Origin: Porphyromonadaceae bacterium
GTDB lineage: Bacteria > Bacteroidota > Bacteroidia > Bacteroidales > Dysgonomonadaceae
Assembly (NCBI GenBank): GCA_003517675.1
Contig: DPAC01000028.1
Span: 5,255 to 25,238, forward strand
Reading direction: 5' to 3'
DNA length: 19,984 bases
Shown: in pieces, positions 17,991 to 19,984 of the stretch
How positions within the stretch are numbered: the stretch's first letter is position 1
Layout: the number at the start of each line of letters is the position of its first letter
Notes under the pieces: generated by a model
The model's database searches: none
What the model was told of the DNA's origin: nothing
Seen by the model: only the letters and a program-made list of their open reading frames with translations
Made by a program: the position numbers and the translations under genes

Positions 17991-18156
17991 CACTATAACA
18001 ATCGTCTCAATTAATGTGACAGGTATGTCAATTCAATATAACATCCTGATATGATTGATCATACACTATCAAAAATTAAATCGCACATAACAGGAATAAC
18101 AAGTAATATCTTACATTTATTTTGATTTATGGAGCACTTAGCATTATCTGTGAAAA

Positions 18157-18199
18157 CGAAAAAAAAGCTCTCTTTACTGCCATGCAGGCTAGAGAGCTT
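18157..18199 (-). terminator. rho-independent terminator (minus strand)
   Basis: On the minus strand AAGCTCTCT (18199-18191) and AGAGAGCTT (18173-18165) pair perfectly, with a nested CTGC/GCAG stem in the 17-base loop. The stem runs straight into a tract of eight T. It would end a transcript coming from the right, but no gene is found directly in front of it. Confidence 0.7.
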
Positions 18200-18371
18200 C
18201 TATTCCATTTAATAGGACGATTTCACAGGTTCGGGTTTCAATCCGTCCATGCACATTTTCCGTTACTTGGTCAACCGAATGCGGCTTATACAACGAGTCG
18301 GTTACGAATAGGTTACACAACTATGTCTAAATTTGACTTTTTTGATGACTTTCGTACCAGACACCTATACA

Positions 18372-18409
18372 AACAAAAAACCCTACAATATATTTATAAT
18401 GTAGGGTTT
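18372..18409 (-). terminator. rho-independent terminator (minus strand)
   Basis: AAACCCTACA (18378-18387) and TGTAGGGTTT (18400-18409) are perfect 10-base arms with a 12-base AT loop. On the minus strand the stem is followed by TTTGTTTG, a T-rich tail. It lies about 300 bases past the AraC stop and could end that transcript. Confidence 0.65.
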
Positions 18410-18653
18410 GTCTGGGTTTGGGCGCCCTTTATCCGGCTTACCCAGCGGAGAGAGAGGTCGGTGAACCTTTCCCCTTATATGCTTAAAAGTCAACGCTTTT
18501 ATTATTTCAAACTTGCTATCGGTAACGAATTAGGCACAAATTTTTCAACCTAATTTGACCACCTTTGACCTATGCTTGTCTGCATATATCACGGGTTCAA
18601 AGTTACAACTATTTTTGAAATTACAAATTATTCTGAACGTTAATTATTTAGCA

Positions 18654-18705
18654 TTGGTGCAAGGTGCAAGTCTATCTATATATAGATACTTGCACCTTGC
18701 ACTAA
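18654..18705. repeat. long inverted repeat next to the AraC stop codon
   Basis: TTGGTGCAAGGTGCAAGT and ACTTGCACCTTGCACTAA pair at 17 Watson-Crick positions of 18, with one G-T. The centre contains a 14-base perfect palindrome, ATCTATATATAGAT. The motif TTGCACCTT of the arms recurs at 18714-18722, inside the last AraC codons and stop. There is no T-run, so it is not a typical terminator. It ends six bases from the AraC stop. Confidence 0.8.
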
Positions 18706-18710
18706 GTCGT

Positions 18711-19595
18711 TCATTGCACCTTATCTGCATTCCTATATTCTTTTGGAGTAATTCCAGTATGCTCCTTAAAGAATTTTGTGAAAAACGAAGCATTCGGGAA
18801 ATTATATTCGTCTGCAATTTGGGCAACTGTAAGAGTTGTTGTATTAAGCAAAGCCTGTACGTATATAATGATTTGTTCATCAATACATTTTTTTGCTGTT
18901 TGCCCGTAAAGTTCTTTGCAGATAGAAGATAAATGACGGGAAGAAATACACAACTTATCGGCATAAAATTCTATCCCTCTCTCCTTCTTGCAATTAAGAC
19001 TTACTAACTCCATAAAATTAAAAAAGATTTGGTCTTTTCTCGAATATGGTTGCTGATTTAGCGGTTCTCCTTTTTTGTATAAGCCTATAATCTCGTAAAC
19101 AATAGCAATAATTAAGTATTGAGTGATTTCTCTCCTGCACGGTTGGTCTAACCTTGCATCATAAGATTTCATATCCTCATACATCTTAATCAGGTCTTCA
19201 CGTTCCTTATCTGAAAGAGAGATACACCGATTTTTTTTCATGAACAAGTAAATCTGGGTAGATGAAAGAATATTAATATTATATAAGAAAGAAGGCGTTA
19301 GAGCAATGATATATCCTTTGAAGTCTTTACTCTTTTTTCTTATATGAAGGATGTCGTCGGGGAATACAACACATATATCTCCCTCTTTTATGTTATATTT
19401 TTTAGAATCTGCATTAAATTCTCCTTCTCCTTTCAGACAGATACATATTCCTACGGCTTTCACAATGCGTGGCATCCGCTCTGATCCAAGCAAGTCATTA
19501 TCGCTTCCTTCTATCACAAAATCTTCGAAAAATATATTCTGATCTTCAAAAGAAAGTGTATCCAATTTGATGTTTTTTGTCTCCTTACTACGCAT
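18711..19595 (-). CDS. AraC family transcriptional regulator
   Basis: A 294-residue AraC/XylS-type regulator. The N-terminal half is a cupin-like sensing domain (VGICICLKGEGEFNADSKKYNIKEGDICVVFPDDILH). The C-terminal hundred residues carry the two helix-turn-helix motifs: FYADKLCISSRHLSSICKELYG and VAQIADEYNFPNASFFTKFFKEHTGITPKEYR. It most likely controls the divergent efflux operon, as AraC genes beside RND adaptor genes often do in Bacteroidetes. ATG 19595 is chosen; a TTG at 19640 would add 15 residues that are not typical of the family. TATTTTTG on the minus strand (19625-19618) could be a -7 element, but no matching -33 was found. The gene is clearly more AT-rich than the PUL, which suggests a different origin. 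Confidence 0.9.
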   Translation of the reverse strand: MRSKETKNIKLDTLSFEDQNIFFEDFVIEGSDNDLLGSERMPRIVKAVGICICLKGEGEFNADSKKYNIKEGDICVVFPDDILHIRKKSKDFKGYIIALTPSFLYNINILSSTQIYLFMKKNRCISLSDKEREDLIKMYEDMKSYDARLDQPCRREITQYLIIAIVYEIIGLYKKGEPLNQQPYSRKDQIFFNFMELVSLNCKKERGIEFYADKLCISSRHLSSICKELYGQTAKKCIDEQIIIYVQALLNTTTLTVAQIADEYNFPNASFFTKFFKEHTGITPKEYRNADKVQ

Positions 19596-19703
19596 AGTTC
19601 TATAATAATTACGTTTCCAAAAATAATCATATTTACTCAAATAAACGTCCTATTATGGAAAATATTTCCGATTTAGATCGTTTTGTGCTAAAAATAGGGC
19701 GTG

Positions 19704-19731
19704 TTTGTCAGTGTTTATCCTCATACCTTTG
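19704..19731 (+). promoter_or_regulatory. candidate promoter of the efflux operon
   Basis: TTTG (19704-19707) is followed after 16 bases by TACCTTTG (19724-19731), matching the Bacteroidetes consensus with slightly short spacing. The efflux adaptor start lies about 30 bases downstream. Confidence 0.5.
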
Positions 19732-19760
19732 TGTCTTAATTTTAATATAAAGGTATGACA

Positions 19761-19984
19761 ATGAAAATCAATGTGTTTCTGCTCTTACTTGTGAGCGGAA
19801 TTTCGCTGCTTACAAGCTGTAAGCACAAAGAAGCTAAGCAAGAGAAAATCCAAACTGTTAAAACAGAAATGGCGTCCGTTTACGGCGAAGTAAAAACGTC
19901 ATCTTTTCCGGGTAGGGTAAAAGCTGCATCCGAAATAAACTTATCGTTCCGCATAAGCGGGCCGATAACAAAAATCAATGTTAC
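19761..19984 (+). CDS. RND efflux periplasmic adaptor (membrane fusion protein), 5' part only
   Basis: The window ends after about 74 codons. The N-terminus is a lipoprotein signal, FLLLLVSGISLLTSC with Cys20, followed by a charged linker. The sequence VYGEVKTSSFPGRVKAASEINLSFRISGPITKINV is the first beta-strand part of HlyD/AcrA-like adaptors (the F-G-x-V-x-A-x-x-x-x-L-x-F-R-x-x-G-x-I pattern). Such proteins link an inner-membrane RND pump to a TolC-like channel to expel drugs or toxic compounds. AAAGG at 19749-19753 lies seven bases before ATG 19761, which favours this start over the in-frame ATG at 19755. The pump and outer-membrane genes are expected beyond the window. Confidence 0.87.
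   Translation, partial: MKINVFLLLLVSGISLLTSCKHKEAKQEKIQTVKTEMASVYGEVKTSSFPGRVKAASEINLSFRISGPITKINV

Larger units (their letters stand above)
17808..18710. other. long intergenic region, no supported gene
   Basis: About 900 bases between the SusC start and the AraC stop. It holds the inverted repeat near 17955-17990, two minus-strand terminator-like hairpins (18165-18199 and 18378-18409), and a long inverted repeat at 18654-18705. A plus-strand open frame at 18122-18553 has no recognisable family, membrane or signal features and runs through both hairpins, so it is not called. Two consecutive minus-strand terminators without genes in front suggest that one or more genes were lost here. Confidence 0.7.

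Noticed and set aside
18444..18470. Fragment similar to the complement of a tRNA 3' end (AGCGGAGAGAGAGG...GAACC), a possible attachment site
   Set aside because: The match is interrupted in the T-loop, no complete tRNA or cloverleaf can be formed, and no integrase is nearby.
18122..18553. Plus-strand open frame of 143 codons in the region between SusC and AraC
   Set aside because: It crosses two hairpins, has no recognisable domain, signal or start region, and its composition looks random.

Overview
The window looks like a chromosomal segment of a Bacteroidales bacterium, probably near Dysgonomonadaceae or Porphyromonadaceae (the genus is a guess). The evidence is a SusC/SusD pair, a SusC-type plug signature, a one-protein hybrid two-component regulator, many lipoboxes (hydrophobic run, S/G/A, Cys), A-rich ribosome-binding regions, and several promoters of the Bacteroidetes type (TTTG then TAnnTTTG). 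No rRNA, tRNA, CRISPR array, transposase or integrase was found.

Region 1 (1-2331) is a mix of housekeeping and orphan genes. It holds a four-helix-bundle protein of the 23S-rRNA-intervening-sequence type lying between two tandem-repeat tracts, a PlsC-like acyltransferase whose leader is made of the second tract, and, convergent to it, DNA polymerase IV (dinB), whose best promoter would give a nearly leaderless mRNA.

Region 2 (2332-3382) is a patchwork. A minus-strand scrap resembling the C-terminus of an oxidoreductase is followed by an AT-rich minimal-nucleotidyltransferase/HEPN pair that overlaps by ATGA. The HEPN protein appears cut short at its C-terminus. A bidirectional terminator follows.

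Region 3 (3383-17807, all minus strand) is a polysaccharide utilization locus (PUL). In transcription order it is SusC-like transporter, SusD-like lipoprotein, GH43 lipoprotein, hybrid two-component regulator, GH2 enzyme, sialidase-fold lipoprotein, second GH43 lipoprotein, then the C-terminal remnant of a second SusD. The expected working is: surface lipoproteins cut the glycan, SusCD imports oligosaccharides, periplasmic GH2 and other enzymes trim them, and the regulator senses a breakdown product and activates the locus. Two GH43 enzymes plus a sialidase-fold enzyme that lacks a recognisable FRIP motif suggest an arabinose-containing plant glycan (arabinan or arabinogalactan side chains). 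This is inference; no substrate is proved by the sequence.

Region 4 (17808-18710) is about 900 bases without a convincing gene. It contains an inverted repeat around a candidate SusC promoter, two minus-strand terminator-like hairpins and a long inverted repeat next to the AraC stop codon. One hairpin is 80% identical over 35 bases to a segment inside the sialidase-fold gene 12 kb away.

Region 5 (18711-19984) is an AT-rich AraC regulator divergent from the start of an RND efflux periplasmic adaptor gene that runs off the window. I found no clearly new biological system. The most interesting items are the unusual enzyme set of the PUL, the remnants of a second SusD and of other genes, the truncated HEPN partner and the duplicated hairpin.
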